Assembly (NCBI GenBank): GCA_020725335.1
Contig: DYFF01000018.1
Coordinates: 124,001-188,000, forward strand
Reading direction: 5' to 3'
DNA from: Thermodesulfovibrio sp.
Lineage (GTDB): Bacteria; Nitrospirota; Thermodesulfovibrionia; Thermodesulfovibrionales; Thermodesulfovibrionaceae
DNA length: 64,000 bases
The position numbers were made by a program, and so were the translations under genes. The notes under the pieces were generated by a model. It saw only the letters and a program-made list of their open reading frames with translations, was not told the origin of the DNA and searched no databases. How positions within the stretch are numbered: the first letter of the stretch is position 1; each line of letters starts with the position of its first letter. Below, one piece after another: positions 24,323 to 33,001 of this stretch.

Positions 24323-26869
24323 ATGGGTTTTTTTGATTTTTTTAAATCTAAAGATACAAAACATGATAGGAAAGAAGAACTGAAAAAACTTCTCAGAGAA
24401 AAATATACATATTTTGAGAACTTGCTCAATACTAACAACCATGTTCTCAGTATAATGGCAGATCTTGAGGAAAAATTTTCTGGTGAATATCTTTTTGATA
24501 TTCATTATCTAAATACCACTATCAGTAATGTATCAGAGGGAGTTTTAAAGGTTATTCAAAATCTCAATGCTCTTACAGATAACAAATATTCAGCCTTAGA
24601 AAAAATCTATAATGAAATTAAAGAGAAAATTGAAAAACAACTAAGTTCAAAAATAGAAATACCAATTACAGAATTTACTTTACCATTAGAATCTCTAAGT
24701 AAAGAAGCAGTAAATATTGCTGGTGGTAAAATATCTAATCTCGCTGAACTAAAAAATATATTAGGATTACCAACTCCAGAAGGCTTTGCGATAACCTCTT
24801 ACTCTTTTATAAAGTTTCTATCCCATAATAATTTAATTAATAAAATCTCTCAGATTGTGCAGGATATAAATATTAGTAATATTGAAGAATTAGAGATAAG
24901 TAGCAAAAAAATTCAGGAGATGATTATAAAGTCAGAACTTCCAGAAGAAATGGTAAATACAATAAAATCAGCATATGAGGATTTATGTAAAAAAATAGGA
25001 AAAAATTGTAATGTTGCAGTTAGAAGTAGCGCCATTCATGAAGATTCTCATTTTAGTTTTGCAGGACAGTATTCTTCTTTTTTAAATGTAACAAGAGATT
25101 TTATTATTCAAAAATATAAAGAAGTTGTTGCAAGCCTTTTTAATTCAAGTGCAATTTTTTACTATAAAACAAAAGGTTTTTCTGAAAAAGAGATGGTCAT
25201 GGCAGCAGGAGTGCTTACAATGGTAAATGCTCGCGCTGGTGGAGTTATGTATTCTCAAGACCCTAATGAAACAGAAAGTAGAAATATAATTATTAATTCA
25301 GCTAAAGGATTGGGTAAAATCGTTGTAGATGGTACAGTCAAGCCAGATGTTTTTATTGTAAATAAAGATAATCTTTCAATTATAGAAAAAAGAAAAGGTC
25401 AACAATATAAGATGCTAATATGTAGTAACGCACATGAAGGATTAGAGGAAATTATTGTTGATAATGGAGACGCTGAATTATCTCTTTCAGATGAACAGAT
25501 TATAAAATTAGCAAAAATTGCTAATAGAATAGAACAACACTTTGGAAGACCACAAGATATTGAATGGGCAATAGATGAGGAAAATAATATATATATACTG
25601 CAAACAAGACCTTTAAGGATAAAAGAAAAGAAGGCTACCAAAGTTTTACTGCCAACACGTATAAAGGGTTATAACATTCTCATAGATAAGGGAGTTACTG
25701 CTTGTAAAGGTGTTGGCTATGGGAAAGCATTTATATTAAAAGACGAAGATGAACTTGAACATTTTCCTGAAGGATATGTATTAGTAGCAAAACATACAAA
25801 TCCAAAGTATGTAGTAATAATGAACAAAGCCTCAGCAATTGTTACTGATATCGGAAGTCAAACAGGACATATGGCATCTTTATCACGAGAATATAACGTG
25901 CCTACAATACTTAACACTGAATTTGCAACAAAAGTATTAAAACATGAACAAGAAATAACAGTTGATGCTACAAACTGCGTTATATATGAAGGAAAAGTTG
26001 AAGAATTACTAAGTGTAGCTAAAAAAAGTGAAGACTTATTTAAAGAAACAACAATTTATAAAACACTTGAAAAAGTAATAAAATTAATAGTCCCTCTTTA
26101 TCTTGTTGATCCCAAATCTGAAAGTTTCAAACCTGAAAACTGTAAAACATTCCACGATATCACGAGATTCTGTCATGAGATGGTCATGCAAGAAATGTTT
26201 ACAATGTGGGATAAATATAACAGTGAGATACATGCCATTAATCTTGTAGCTGGTATCCCCATCGGAGCCTTAATCCTTGATATAGGGGGAGGGTTAAAAG
26301 AAGGATTAAAAAGAGCAACCCCAGATGATATCCTCTCTATTCCTTTGCGAGCTGTGTTAAGAGGAATGATAAGCATGAAATGGCCTGAACCACCCCCTAT
26401 AGATGCCAAAGGATTTGTTGAAATGATAGCTCATTCAGTATCTATTCCTGAAGAAGAATTAATGGACATCGGTAAAAAAAGTTTTTGTATAGTTACTCAA
26501 AATTATATGAACTTTAGCATCCGATTGGGTTATCACTTTTCAATGATAGAAGCCTATGCTGGAGAAAATTTAAATGATAATTACATTAAATTCTTTTTCA
26601 AAGGTGGAGGGGCTGCAATAGATAGAAGACTAAGAAGAGTTAGGCTTATTTCAGAAATTCTTAAAAAAATGGGATTTAGGGTATCTATAAAGGAAGATGT
26701 AATAGATGCTATTTTAACAAAATATGATATGGCTACAATAGAAAAAAATCTTGAAATACTTGGAAAACTTACAGCTTATACCAAACAACTTGATATGGCT
26801 CTATTCAATGATACTGTAACTCAGATGTACACAGATGATTTTATCAATCAACATCTAAAAGAAAGTTAA
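24323..26869 (+). CDS. PEP-synthase-like phosphohistidine protein with novel C-terminal domain
   Basis: 848 residues. After a charged leader (1-115), residues about 120-435 form an ATP-grasp PEP/pyruvate-binding domain (NVAVRSSAIHEDS, GGVMYSQDP, QDIEWAID--IYILQTRP). Residues about 445-560 are the swivelling phosphohistidine domain, with His516 in GSQTGHMASLSREYNVPT, a variant of the usual TSHAA-IARE motif. The PEP/pyruvate TIM barrel is missing; residues about 575-848 form a different domain that I do not recognise. It probably phosphorylates or transfers phosphate to an unknown acceptor. A receiver gene follows convergently. Confidence 0.75.
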   Translation: MGFFDFFKSKDTKHDRKEELKKLLREKYTYFENLLNTNNHVLSIMADLEEKFSGEYLFDIHYLNTTISNVSEGVLKVIQNLNALTDNKYSALEKIYNEIKEKIEKQLSSKIEIPITEFTLPLESLSKEAVNIAGGKISNLAELKNILGLPTPEGFAITSYSFIKFLSHNNLINKISQIVQDINISNIEELEISSKKIQEMIIKSELPEEMVNTIKSAYEDLCKKIGKNCNVAVRSSAIHEDSHFSFAGQYSSFLNVTRDFIIQKYKEVVASLFNSSAIFYYKTKGFSEKEMVMAAGVLTMVNARAGGVMYSQDPNETESRNIIINSAKGLGKIVVDGTVKPDVFIVNKDNLSIIEKRKGQQYKMLICSNAHEGLEEIIVDNGDAELSLSDEQIIKLAKIANRIEQHFGRPQDIEWAIDEENNIYILQTRPLRIKEKKATKVLLPTRIKGYNILIDKGVTACKGVGYGKAFILKDEDELEHFPEGYVLVAKHTNPKYVVIMNKASAIVTDIGSQTGHMASLSREYNVPTILNTEFATKVLKHEQEITVDATNCVIYEGKVEELLSVAKKSEDLFKETTIYKTLEKVIKLIVPLYLVDPKSESFKPENCKTFHDITRFCHEMVMQEMFTMWDKYNSEIHAINLVAGIPIGALILDIGGGLKEGLKRATPDDILSIPLRAVLRGMISMKWPEPPPIDAKGFVEMIAHSVSIPEEELMDIGKKSFCIVTQNYMNFSIRLGYHFSMIEAYAGENLNDNYIKFFFKGGGAAIDRRLRRVRLISEILKKMGFRVSIKEDVIDAILTKYDMATIEKNLEILGKLTAYTKQLDMALFNDTVTQMYTDDFINQHLKES

Positions 26870-26872
26870 TTT

Positions 26873-27298
26873 TCAGTTATTAGGGGTTAGTTTAAGCTTA
26901 TCTTTTAACATTCTATTTTCTTTTTGTACTTTTAACCATTTTAGAGCTCTTTCAATTGTAAAAAGAATTTGTTCTTTTTTGAAAGGCTTTGTTATGAAAT
27001 CAAAACCTCCTTTCTCGATAGCTTCAGTCGCAGAGTCAATAGTCCCATAAGCAGTAATAATAACCACAGGGATATCTTCATTTTTCTTCTTCACTTCCTC
27101 AAGAAGCTGTAATCCATCTAATCCAGGCATCTTTAAATCAGTTATTATTAAATCAAAATCTGTTGTTTTAACTAATTGAACCGCTTCCATCGGATTATTA
27201 GTAGTTATTACTTCATAAGGCGTTTTCTCTTTCAAAATCATAGCAAGTAGTTTAAGCATGTCTGGCTCATCATCAACAATTAAAATTTTTTCTGCCAA
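26873..27298 (-). CDS. Response regulator, receiver domain only
   Basis: 141 residues: one CheY-like receiver with acidic pair DD (9-10), phosphoacceptor Asp54 (ITDLKMPG), a threonine in VVIITAYG and KPFKK. The tail is short and helical with no output domain. The sequence style is of NtrC-type receivers. It must act by protein contact or relay. It is convergent with the PEP-synthase-like gene, with only 3 bp between. The Cache/PAS kinase at 19864 is the nearest candidate partner. Confidence 0.88.
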   Translation of the reverse strand: MAEKILIVDDEPDMLKLLAMILKEKTPYEVITTNNPMEAVQLVKTTDFDLIITDLKMPGLDGLQLLEEVKKKNEDIPVVIITAYGTIDSATEAIEKGGFDFITKPFKKEQILFTIERALKWLKVQKENRMLKDKLKLTPNN

Positions 27299-27443
27299 AT
27301 TGCCCTCCTCTTTTTAAAATTTTATTAGTTTTTAATTTATAACATAATCCTAGGTTTTTTGCAAGAAATTTCAAAGTGTTATTATAAGATTTGATATTTG
27401 GTTTATTTTTTATGATATTGAAGGAAATAATTTAAAAATTTAA

Positions 27444-27472
27444 TTGACAAATTATAATATTATTTGTATGAT
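27444..27472 (+). promoter_or_regulatory. Promoter of the GntR-family gene
   Basis: TTGACA (27444-27449), 17-nt spacer, TATGAT (27467-27472). The spacer begins with ATTATAATAT, 8 of 10 to the repeats in the TauE promoter and in nearly the same place relative to the -35. GTTATAA recurs at 27486-27492, just after the predicted start. This suggests shared control. Confidence 0.6.
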
Positions 27473-27514
27473 ATATTATCATAATGTTATAAAATCATAT
27501 AAAAGAAGGGTAAT

Positions 27515-28252
27515 ATGGTTGAACTAATTAGTAGAGATGAACATGAAAAGTTATATCTTCAATTGTATGAAATTTTAAAAAAGAAAATTGAAAATCAAGA
27601 ATGGAAGGCAGGCACTCAAATCCCTACAGAGGAACAACTGTGTAATATGTTTAAAGTTAGCAGAGCTACGGTAAGGAATGCTATACTTGAACTTGTAAGG
27701 CAGGGTTATCTAATAAGACAACAAGGTAAAGGAACTTTTGTAAACAAAGATTATATAGAAAGTGGAATAATTTTCACTACTATTCTTAAACCAATATTTG
27801 TTAATAATGAAACGAACTATAAAAAAAGTGTTGCTACAAAAACAGTAATGATGCCTCTTGATATTTTGAGCAATGAATTAAACATTCCTGAAAATAGACA
27901 TATTATATATATCAAAATTTTATGGTTTAATGAAAAAAATGTATCCGTAATACAAGAATCTTTTATTCCTATTAATATATGCCCTCAATTACTTGAAGAA
28001 GACCTTGGGGCTCAATCTATTATTGACATTTTAGAAAAGAAATGTGGCATAAAAATAACTAAAATACATAATTATTTCGAGATAAATTTATTAAACAAAG
28101 AATTAGCTTTGTCTTTTAATTTACCAGAAAATCATCCTGTTATTTTGTTAACTCAAAAAGTTTTTTCAGGAGATACGGTTGTGTTTCTGAATAAAATTTA
28201 TAAAAGAGACGACAAAGATAAATTATTTATTGCTTTCCAACGAAAATTATAA
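27515..28252 (+). CDS. GntR-family transcriptional regulator, HutC/UTRA type
   Basis: 245 residues. N-terminal winged helix (about 8-80) with the GntR pattern: PTEEQLCNMFKVSRATVRNAI and GYLIRQQGKGTFV. A UTRA ligand-binding domain (about 95-240) follows. The ligand is unknown; HutC-type proteins bind sugars, phosphosugars or amino-acid derivatives. GAAGGG precedes the ATG. Its own promoter has elements like those upstream of TauE, so it is a good candidate for that operon's repressor. Confidence 0.85.
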   Translation: MVELISRDEHEKLYLQLYEILKKKIENQEWKAGTQIPTEEQLCNMFKVSRATVRNAILELVRQGYLIRQQGKGTFVNKDYIESGIIFTTILKPIFVNNETNYKKSVATKTVMMPLDILSNELNIPENRHIIYIKILWFNEKNVSVIQESFIPINICPQLLEEDLGAQSIIDILEKKCGIKITKIHNYFEINLLNKELALSFNLPENHPVILLTQKVFSGDTVVFLNKIYKRDDKDKLFIAFQRKL

Positions 28253-28418
28253 ATAAAAAATTTCACAATCAATATGCCGTCTGAATTTTCCCTAAAAACA
28301 TGTTATAGTATATAGAAAAATAAAAATATTTAGCCATAAAAATACGATAACTGGTAAAATTAATATTTAAAACTGTTTTATTTTATAAAAATTTTTATAA
28401 ATATTCGGAGGTGAGAAA

Positions 28419-28934
28419 GTGGCAGAAAGAAAAATTGTAAGGGATATAATGTTAGAATTATTTGAATATCCTCACATTCCATACTGGTTTAGTATTGAAC
28501 AAGTTATTAAAGTGATGAAAGCCTCTTTTATTCAATCTCAAAAGCACACAGACCCTCTTGTAGTGCTTGTGTTTGATGAAAAATATAATCTTCTTGGAAC
28601 AGTAACCCCCAAGGATGTTTTAAAAGGTATCACATCGTCAAATTTTAACTCTTCGGTACTTTCCCACGTTACAGTAGAAGAAAAAACAGAAGTTGATTGG
28701 AACAGTCTTTTCGGTGAAGAGTCAAAAAATCTTGCTCAAAAACCTGTAAGTGAAATAATGTTACCGGCAAAGCATTTTGTTGATCCTTTAGATCCAGTTA
28801 CAAAAGCTGCTTACTTGATGACCAATTTAGACCTGCCTGTACTACCTGTTATTGAGGATAAAAAAAAGCTTGTGGGTGTAGTAAGAATGTTTGAAATATT
28901 TGATATAATCTCAGACGAAATAATAAAAAAATGA
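28419..28934 (+). CDS. CBS-domain protein
   Basis: 171 residues made of a CBS pair: VVLVFDEKYNLLGTVTPKDVL in the first and LPVLPVIEDKKKLVGVVRMFEI in the second, linked by VSEIMLP. Such modules bind AMP, ATP or related nucleotides. The start is GTG with a perfect GGAGGTGA. It lies 93 bp before the Mrp-like operon on the same strand and could be an energy-sensing regulator of it; that is inference from position. Confidence 0.8.
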   Translation: MAERKIVRDIMLELFEYPHIPYWFSIEQVIKVMKASFIQSQKHTDPLVVLVFDEKYNLLGTVTPKDVLKGITSSNFNSSVLSHVTVEEKTEVDWNSLFGEESKNLAQKPVSEIMLPAKHFVDPLDPVTKAAYLMTNLDLPVLPVIEDKKKLVGVVRMFEIFDIISDEIIKK

Positions 28935-29027
28935 AGACAAAATTCTTAGTTAATGCTATAGAAATTTAGGAAATACTTTGCGACCCCTACTTTATAAAAA
29001 AAAATATTTAAAAGTGGGAGGTATTAC

Positions 29028-29531
29028 ATGAATAGAAAAGTGGTTACCTTTTTTATACTCTTTGGACTATGGTGTGTTTTTTCCGGAATGTTTGACGCAT
29101 TTCATTTAGCCCTTGGAGTTATATCTTGTCTAATAATTACATTAATCTCGGGAGATTTATTCTTTAATAGTGAAAAAATTACTAAATCTCATATTATAAA
29201 TGGATTAAGATTTATAAAATACCTACCTTGGCTAATTTATCAAATAATTATTGCAAACATTCATGTTGCCTACTTAGTGCTACATCCTAAAATGCCAATA
29301 GAACCATTTGTGCTCGAATACAAAGCTAAACTCAAAAAAGACATATCAAAAGTTGTATTTGCAAACTCAATAATTCTTACTCCTGGAACAATTACTATGG
29401 ATATTACTAAGGATAATGTTTTCTTAGTGCACTGTATTAGTCGAAAAGTTGCTGACGACCTGCTTACAGGAGAAATGGAAAAAAGAGTTGCGAATGTATT
29501 TGGTGAGCATATTAAAATGGGCAAAAAGTAA
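29028..29531 (+). CDS. mnhE: Mrp-type antiporter subunit E
   Basis: 167 residues with N-terminal membrane helices and a conserved cytoplasmic part: SVVFANSIILTPGT-like text (here KVVFANSIILTPGTITMDI) is the MnhE/MrpE signature. It is the first gene of a long plus-strand operon. GGGAGG precedes the ATG. Its stop overlaps the next start by 1 bp. Confidence 0.88.
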   Translation: MNRKVVTFFILFGLWCVFSGMFDAFHLALGVISCLIITLISGDLFFNSEKITKSHIINGLRFIKYLPWLIYQIIIANIHVAYLVLHPKMPIEPFVLEYKAKLKKDISKVVFANSIILTPGTITMDITKDNVFLVHCISRKVADDLLTGEMEKRVANVFGEHIKMGKK

Positions 29532-29839
29532 TGGAAAAATTCTTTATATTTACAATAATAACTCTTGGAATAATGGTTATTTTATGTCTTTATCGTGCAG
29601 TTTTTAGCCCAACAATTATGGATAGAATTGCAGCCGTTGGAGTTATTGGAACTAAAACAACATTAATTCTTGTCTTATTGGGAATTTATTATAAAAGAAT
29701 AGATATGTTTGTCGATATTTCTCTTGCATATGCTCTTCTTAATTTCATAGCTACACTTGCTGCCTCTAAGTTTTTTAGACTCAGAAAAAGTATCACACCT
29801 GGAACTAAATTTTTAAAGGACCGGGAGGCTGGTAAATGA
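29531..29839 (+). CDS. mnhF: Mrp-type antiporter subunit F
   Basis: A 102-residue, three-helix membrane protein with the MrpF signature YRAVFSPTIMDRIAAVGVIGTK and a following YALLNFIATLAASKF. Part of the cation/proton antiporter complex. It overlaps mnhG by 4 bp. Confidence 0.9.
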   Translation: MEKFFIFTIITLGIMVILCLYRAVFSPTIMDRIAAVGVIGTKTTLILVLLGIYYKRIDMFVDISLAYALLNFIATLAASKFFRLRKSITPGTKFLKDREAGK

Positions 29840-30183
29840 TAGATTTCGATCTCATCATAGATACTGTGGTAATTATAATTGTAATTATAGGTTTGTTCTT
29901 TTTCTTCACAGCAACTATTGGACTTTTAAGATTTCCTGATTTTTATTGTAAACTTCAAGCAACTGGTAAAGGAGATACCTTAGGTGCAATACTAATTCTT
30001 TTTGGAATAGTAATTTATATACTTAAGGAAGATTTTTCTTTTAATACAATACTTGTCTCTTTAAAAATTTTTTTTATTATATTCTTTATATTCCTTGCTA
30101 ATCCCACAGCAACCCATGCCTTGACAAAAGCAGGATTAGACAGTGGAGTAACTCCGTTTAAAAAGGAGGATTTAAAGAAATGA
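29836..30183 (+). CDS. mnhG: Mrp-type antiporter subunit G
   Basis: 115 residues, three membrane helices, with the MrpG signature GLLRFPDFYCKLQATGKGDTLG and NPTATHALTKA. It overlaps both neighbours by 4 bp, so translation is coupled. Confidence 0.9.
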   Translation: MIDFDLIIDTVVIIIVIIGLFFFFTATIGLLRFPDFYCKLQATGKGDTLGAILILFGIVIYILKEDFSFNTILVSLKIFFIIFFIFLANPTATHALTKAGLDSGVTPFKKEDLKK

Positions 30184-30425
30184 TATGGATTATGGAGATA
30201 TTAATATTGACAATCGTTCTTATATGTGCTTTAGCAGCAATACATGTAAGAGATTTGCTAAGTTCTGCCATACTCTTAGGTGCATATAGCTTTCTTATGT
30301 GCATTTTATGGGCAGAAATGGGAGCAGTTGATGTGGCTTTTACCGAAGCTGCTGTTGGTGCTGGAATCAGTACTGCCTTTTTTATAGGTGCAATTTATCA
30401 AACAACAAGAAGGACAAAAGATTGA
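30180..30425 (+). CDS. DUF4040 / MbhD-like subunit (equals part of MrpA C-terminus)
   Basis: 81 residues, two or three membrane helices, with DLLSSAILLGAYSFLMC and MGAVDVAFTEAAVGAGIST, the signature of the DUF4040/MbhD module. In classical Mrp this is fused to the C-terminal part of MrpA; here it is separate, as in Mbh-type membrane hydrogenase complexes. It overlaps the next gene by 4 bp. Confidence 0.82.
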   Translation: MIWIMEILILTIVLICALAAIHVRDLLSSAILLGAYSFLMCILWAEMGAVDVAFTEAAVGAGISTAFFIGAIYQTTRRTKD

Positions 30426-30706
30426 AAATTTTTGCTCTAATAATAGTAATAATTACAGGTGCTGCTCTTATTTACAGCACCCTTGATATGCCTAATTGGG
30501 GAGACCCAAACTCTCCAGCAAGTTTACATGTATCACCCCGTTATATTGAAAAAACTATAAAAGAAACTGCTACTCCAAATGCTGTTACATCAGTTCTTGC
30601 AGACTATAGAGGATATGATACATTAGGAGAGACAACAGTAATATTTACAGCTGCCATTGTGTGTATTTTACTGTTGAGGAGATTTGAAAATGATAAGACT
30701 TTATGA
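30422..30706 (+). CDS. MbhE-like subunit (MrpA/MrpB-related)
   Basis: 94 residues starting at TTG within TTGA. It has two membrane helices around an outer segment containing ATPNAVTSVLADYRGYDTLGE, the highly conserved signature of the last part of MrpA or of MbhE. The rare TTG start overlapping the upstream stop suggests reinitiation and perhaps limited stoichiometry. Confidence 0.82.
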   Translation: MKIFALIIVIITGAALIYSTLDMPNWGDPNSPASLHVSPRYIEKTIKETATPNAVTSVLADYRGYDTLGETTVIFTAAIVCILLLRRFENDKTL

Positions 30707-31145
30707 TGACCTCATAATACAAACTGTTTGCAGAATTATGATCCCTCTCATTCAACTTTTTGCTTTATATGTCATCGCTCATGGACATTATAGTCCTGGA
30801 GGAGGATTTCAAGGAGGATGTATTTTAGGAGCTTCATTTATACTGATGTTAATTGCTTATGACATAAACTGGATGAAAAGAAGATTTTCCGAAGATATAA
30901 ATATTCTCATGATTGCTTTTGGAGTATTGCTTTATGCAGTAATTGGACTCATCTGCGTATTATTAGGAGCAGAATATCTAAATTACGGCATTATTCATAA
31001 AATCATTCCGCTCGATCCTGTAAGAGTTCGCGCTCTCGGAACACTTGGGATAGAAATAGGCGTTGGTATTACGGTTATGGCGGTAATGGTATCTATATTC
31101 CTTAATCTTACAACATTTGGCAAACATGAAAAAGGCGAGGTCTAA
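30690..31145 (+). CDS. mnhB: Mrp-type antiporter subunit B
   Basis: About 151 residues, four membrane helices, with HGHYSPGGGFQGGCILGASF, the MrpB signature. I choose ATG at 30690 because GAGGAG lies about 10 nt before it; a TTG two codons upstream is also in frame. It overlaps the MbhE-like gene by 17 bp. Confidence 0.9.
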   Translation: MIRLYDDLIIQTVCRIMIPLIQLFALYVIAHGHYSPGGGFQGGCILGASFILMLIAYDINWMKRRFSEDINILMIAFGVLLYAVIGLICVLLGAEYLNYGIIHKIIPLDPVRVRALGTLGIEIGVGITVMAVMVSIFLNLTTFGKHEKGEV

Positions 31146-31520
31146 ATGGAAATAATTATTGGCAAATATAACTATTGGATTTACATATCTCTTATGATGA
31201 TAGGCTTTTATGCAATGATAGCAAAAAAAAATCTTGTAAAGAAACTTGTAGGAATGAATATTTTTCAAACCGCTATAATCTTATTTTTTATATCAACAGC
31301 TTACAAAAAAGATGCCACAATCCCTATTTTAGTGAAATCTCAAGAAGCTATAAACCCAGCACAATATATTAATCCTCTACCTCATGTTTTGATGCTCACT
31401 GCTATTGTAGTAATGGTAAGCACATTTGGAGTTGCCCTTGCTGTTATTATGATGATTTATAAGCAGTATAAAACTCTTGATGAAGATGAAATAATTGAGA
31501 TATTAAAAAAGAAAAAATGA
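31146..31520 (+). CDS. mnhC: Mrp-type antiporter subunit C (NuoK-like)
   Basis: 124 residues, three helices, NuoK-like. It carries KKLVGMNIFQTAIILFFI with the helix 2 region and LPHVLMLTAIVVMVSTFGVALAVIM, typical of MrpC. It follows mnhB without a gap and overlaps the next gene by 4 bp. Confidence 0.9.
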   Translation: MEIIIGKYNYWIYISLMMIGFYAMIAKKNLVKKLVGMNIFQTAIILFFISTAYKKDATIPILVKSQEAINPAQYINPLPHVLMLTAIVVMVSTFGVALAVIMMIYKQYKTLDEDEIIEILKKKK

Positions 31521-32998
31521 ATCTTTCAGAGCATGCATCAATTCTAATTGTTGTTATTCCTTTAGTTGCTTCATTTATAAATATATTTTTGATTTTCTTA
31601 AAAAGGTCCCTCTGTTACCCCTTCTTTGTACTTGTTTTAGGTATATGCTTTGCTCTCTCAATTGATATTTTATATACAGTTATTAATTTCGGAACTGTAA
31701 GATATAAACTTGGCGGATGGATGCCTCCTTGGGGAATTGAGTACGTTATAGATTATTTAAATGCTTATGTGATTGTCATTGTTTCTTCAATCAGTTTTAT
31801 TATAGCCATATATTCTAAGGACAGTGTAAAAAAAGAAATTACAAAAGCAAGGTTACCATATTTCTATTCTACCTATCTACTTCTTACAACAGGATTACTT
31901 GGCATAACAATTACTGGAGATATTTTTAATCTTTATGTATTCCTTGAAATAGCATCTCTTTCAGCATATGCTTTGATAGCTATTGGAGAGAAACGTTCTG
32001 TACTTGCAAGTTATAACTATATAATAATGGGCACTATAGGAGCCTGTTTCTACTTGTTAGGAGTAGGCTATATTTATATAATTACAGGATCCCTAAACAT
32101 TAATGATCTAACACGTTTGCTGCCATCTATGTATGAATCAAAAGTAACTCTTACTGCTTTAGCATTTTTCGTAGTCGGTATTGCAATAAAAATTGCTCTA
32201 TTTCCATTACATAGATGGCTACCAGATTCTTATACATTTGCTCCATCTGCTGTTAGTGCATTTGCTTCAGCAACTGTAACTAAAGTAGGTATATATGTTT
32301 TGATTAGAATATCATTTACGCTTTTTGAACCCAGATTTTTAACTGAAATAACGCCTCTTTCAAACATGCTTATATGGTGGGCAACCATAGCTATCTTTTT
32401 CGGAAGTATAATTGCTATTGGGCAGACAGATTTTAAAAGAACTCTTTCCTATATATTAATTGCAGAAATAGGATATATGGTGCTTGGTGCAAATTTAGGT
32501 AATAAAGAGGGATTTATAGGTGCAGTTTTACACATGCTCAATGATGCTGTAATGATTGCTTGTCTTTTTATGATAGCAGGAGGAATTTTCTATAGAGTTG
32601 GTTCAAGAAATCTTGAGGATTTTAATGGATTAAACAAAAACATGCCAATTACTATGTCAGCTTTCACCATAGCCGCATTGTCTATGATAGGGATTCCTCC
32701 AACTGCAGGATTTTTTAGCAAATGGTATTTAATTTTAGGTGCTATTGAAGCAAGACATTGGATTTCTGCAAGTGCGTTGATTTTTAGTAGTTTAGTTAAT
32801 GCATTTATATTTTTCAAACTCCTTGAAAAAGTTTATTTTGGGAAAAATGTGGGGGTATTAAAGTATAACTTTAGAGAATTGCCGTTAAGCATGATGATTC
32901 CTATCTTAATAATGGCATTAGCAATTTTGATAATTGGTTTTTACAGTGGAGAAATTATCTCCTCTGTCATTAAATTTACTGTACCAGCAGGGTTTTAA
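31517..32998 (+). CDS. mnhD: Mrp-type antiporter subunit D (first NuoL/M/N-type)
   Basis: 493 residues, about 14 membrane helices, of the proton-conducting NuoL/M/N family. Conserved parts: GDIFNLYVFLEIASLSAYALIA, the half-channel lysine region VVGIAIKIALFPLHRWLPD, and GIPPTAGFFSKWYLI. It is the first of three paralogues in this operon. 3 bp separate it from the second. Confidence 0.9.
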   Translation: MNLSEHASILIVVIPLVASFINIFLIFLKRSLCYPFFVLVLGICFALSIDILYTVINFGTVRYKLGGWMPPWGIEYVIDYLNAYVIVIVSSISFIIAIYSKDSVKKEITKARLPYFYSTYLLLTTGLLGITITGDIFNLYVFLEIASLSAYALIAIGEKRSVLASYNYIIMGTIGACFYLLGVGYIYIITGSLNINDLTRLLPSMYESKVTLTALAFFVVGIAIKIALFPLHRWLPDSYTFAPSAVSAFASATVTKVGIYVLIRISFTLFEPRFLTEITPLSNMLIWWATIAIFFGSIIAIGQTDFKRTLSYILIAEIGYMVLGANLGNKEGFIGAVLHMLNDAVMIACLFMIAGGIFYRVGSRNLEDFNGLNKNMPITMSAFTIAALSMIGIPPTAGFFSKWYLILGAIEARHWISASALIFSSLVNAFIFFKLLEKVYFGKNVGVLKYNFRELPLSMMIPILIMALAILIIGFYSGEIISSVIKFTVPAGF

Positions 32999-33001
32999 AT
33001 T

